Origin: Pseudomonas cichorii
Lineage (GTDB): Bacteria > Pseudomonadota > Gammaproteobacteria > Pseudomonadales > Pseudomonadaceae
Direction: 5' to 3'
Assembly: GCF_015471405.1 (NCBI RefSeq)
Contig: NZ_BLVZ01000003.1
Coordinates: 310,001-374,000 of the forward strand
DNA length: 64,000 nt
This document shows positions 63,801-64,000 of this stretch, one piece after another. The first letter of the stretch is position 1, and each line of letters opens with the position of its first letter. Position numbers and translations under genes: made by a program. The notes under the pieces were generated by a model. That model was not told the origin of the DNA, did not search any database, and saw only the letters and a list, made by a program, of their open reading frames with translations.

Positions 63801-64000
63801 ACGACCTGAAAACTCGCATCGCCAAACTGGATATCGGTGAAGAAGGCAAGGAGTTGACCAAAAGCCTGGAGTCTTTCCGCGAAGAGCTGGAAAACCACAG
63901 CCGCAAGGCGGTCATGACCCTGGGCGAAAAAGCAGGCCTGCTCAACCTTCATGGAGAGCCCACGGAAAAAGGGAAAAAAGCCGCGAGTAAACTGGAGTCT
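60809..64000 (+). CDS. avrE: AvrE-family type III effector, N-terminal 1064 residues (runs off the right edge)
   Basis: AvrE/DspE/WtsE effectors suppress defence and cause water-soaking in plants; they are about 1700-1850 residues, so roughly 60% is visible. ATG 60809 has GGAG 7 nt upstream; two other in-frame ATGs (60791, 60803) are less well placed. The N-terminus is Ser/Gln-rich and disordered, as in secretion signals. Beta-propeller-like repeats follow ('KTYLAHHYTGKGNDQVLLEPKGHLLKMQ', 'KLYARSGDSLINLSS', 'HSHTLDEKTSSLQSGWNL'), matching AvrE closely. Residues 790-829 hold a 10-residue tandem repeat (PSTSTAAEDK and variants). The frame is intact to 64000. Confidence 0.96.
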   Translation, partial: MIPLNNTPGTSQIHGATSSGHNPQGLNQQNQPPTQRTATSLDKLGQHSTTKTGPVTQDLQATPKIGVQSSGQSEIQNQDASDQAAQATAQRMRGAGSSLRGSDKLGRSGGGESRAESSKSKKSESNAESSVKSEAMPLAQNDPVVLKTEEMGWPLRNSALKNSLMGKPKAESSKSNKAEGKSSAGESAKETPIQKEAGTSSKQEITETGSPKLSRDEQALQNAAQARSRSNTRLSGSDGLGRALNEGRESLPRPDSNAVTLDKKGKASFENFSPPALNTLLQDTVGKKDKTYLAHHYTGKGNDQVLLEPKGHLLKMQQSETGFTLLRSSKSLDVPSGSKPGSVTLQRQGNSMNLEGLKSTVTQALPDKAHIAHLSGAHQDSSGQTLRLHDEKLYQFKSDTSKWSPLPDTGDKKFSSLSTEGDGKLYARSGDSLINLSSDKKPEIQLKDLAAHSVASDGTVAMLAGKDTQTLQLGKMGEVPELHITLNLNDGKSEASSIGLTKDRLFVADTEGKLYSASRNELKSDDGVLKLMPEKNYQPEDGKLGARHQVTGFMSGDDGQMHALVKDGAGQVHSHTLDEKTSSLQSGWNLSDVKVLENTQGLPVKSEPTSENIYDLHRNGRVGLVDGSIQAWDTTTQAWKDTGVKDIDALKRGIDGNAYVLKDGKVHELKVTPDYGKSTFNDTHNLKDTPRSTKVELGDAIAGLEDRVIKDFAMYNDKQFVALDDKGRMTAHHKEGDPTEMTRHGLEGTVAYLTLDANGVHAATSNGDLFFMLNEDWQKKPTDTPLQSQPSTSTAAEDKPSTSAAAADKPSTSTATADKPSSPKASESKTDSEPKWQKIPLSFGSEIASIRTEVDNTLSVSLKNDPNGNGAYQLKDKKWQTIDHRPADQNELNTIFNRLDKSMARVSIPGVGTLNYTSNLLGRSGIEQSNKSSTVEFTKAYVFKPDLEIRPAKNVVNYFDHKINGRVGLADVYNAQSPLFHDLKEIRQAPGKAPEAGHDLKTRIAKLDIGEEGKELTKSLESFREELENHSRKAVMTLGEKAGLLNLHGEPTEKGKKAASKLES
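63176..63295 (+). repeat. 30-bp tandem repeat inside avrE
   Basis: Three near-identical 30-bp units and a degenerate fourth (starts 63176, 63206, 63236, 63266), encoding PSTSTAAEDK, PSTSAAAADK, PSTSTATADK and PSSPKASESK. It is a low-complexity linker between propeller-like segments; copy number may vary between strains. Confidence 0.85.

Noticed and set aside
1..64000. tRNA, rRNA, CRISPR arrays, insertion sequences or integrases marking the island
   Set aside because: None seen on either strand; the REP pairs are the only mobile-type repeats.

Overview
The window is Pseudomonas DNA of the P. syringae / P. viridiflava / P. cichorii group. It carries half of a Hrp1-type type III secretion (T3SS) cluster, with hrpL next to hrpJ-hrcV-hrpQ-hrcN-hrpO-hrpP-hrcQ-hrcR-hrcS-hrcT-hrcU, and ends inside an avrE effector gene. 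hrpL is followed by a phosphinothricin-acetyltransferase-like gene (pat), which lies beside an aldehyde dehydrogenase gene (aldH). As I recall it, this hrpL-pat-aldH order is described for P. cichorii, with hrp and pat shared with the single-part hrp island (S-PAI) of P. viridiflava. P. cichorii or a close relative is my best guess for the organism. No rRNA or tRNA is present to test it.

Layout. (1) 1-1948, minus strand: a three-gene set of plant-type ferredoxin, Tat-signal protein and the start of an Rhs-family protein, more AT-rich than the rest. (2) 2360-4426: an MFS transporter, a REP pair and a secreted alpha/beta hydrolase. (3) 4503-14546, minus strand: a complete Xps-type type II secretion operon in the order gspE-F-G-H-I-J-K-L-M-C/N-D. 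(4) 15302-18777: a secreted GH3 beta-glucosidase with a PA14 insert and a convergent TetR regulator. (5) 18858-21704: an SsuABC/TauABC-like uptake system. (6) 21858-24555: an MFS + GNAT operon divergent from a LysR regulator. (7) 24713-38381: aldH, pat, hrpL and the hrpJ-to-hrcU half of the T3SS. A sigma-54 promoter candidate precedes hrpL and a perfect hrp box precedes hrpJ. (8) 39023-50209: twelve tightly coupled genes that look like an uncharacterised small-molecule pathway. They encode a Gfo/Idh/MocA oxidoreductase, two DegT/DnrJ aminotransferases, two Nudix hydrolases, a FAD monooxygenase, two HAD hydrolases, a membrane desaturase/hydroxylase, an MTA-phosphorylase-like enzyme, a solute-binding-fold protein and an MFS exporter. 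(9) 50221-57687, minus strand: a two-component system, a MipA/OmpV protein and an RND pump with its adaptor. The same 36-bp box lies upstream of mipA and of the pump operon. (10) 57957-60401: azoreductase, pirin and a YkgJ-type cysteine-cluster protein. (11) 60702-64000: a hrp box and the first 1064 codons of avrE.

How the parts fit. In P. syringae, hrcU is followed directly by the hrpV/hrpT/hrcC half of the cluster. Here hrcU and avrE are separated by about 22 kb, most of it the new pathway and the efflux/regulatory block. I see no hrp box in front of the pathway genes, so they sit in the pathogenicity island without obvious HrpL control. The hrpL promoter, the hrpJ and avrE hrp boxes, and the type II system with a secreted glucosidase together describe a plant-associated bacterium. 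All functions are read from protein sequence by eye; no database search was run.
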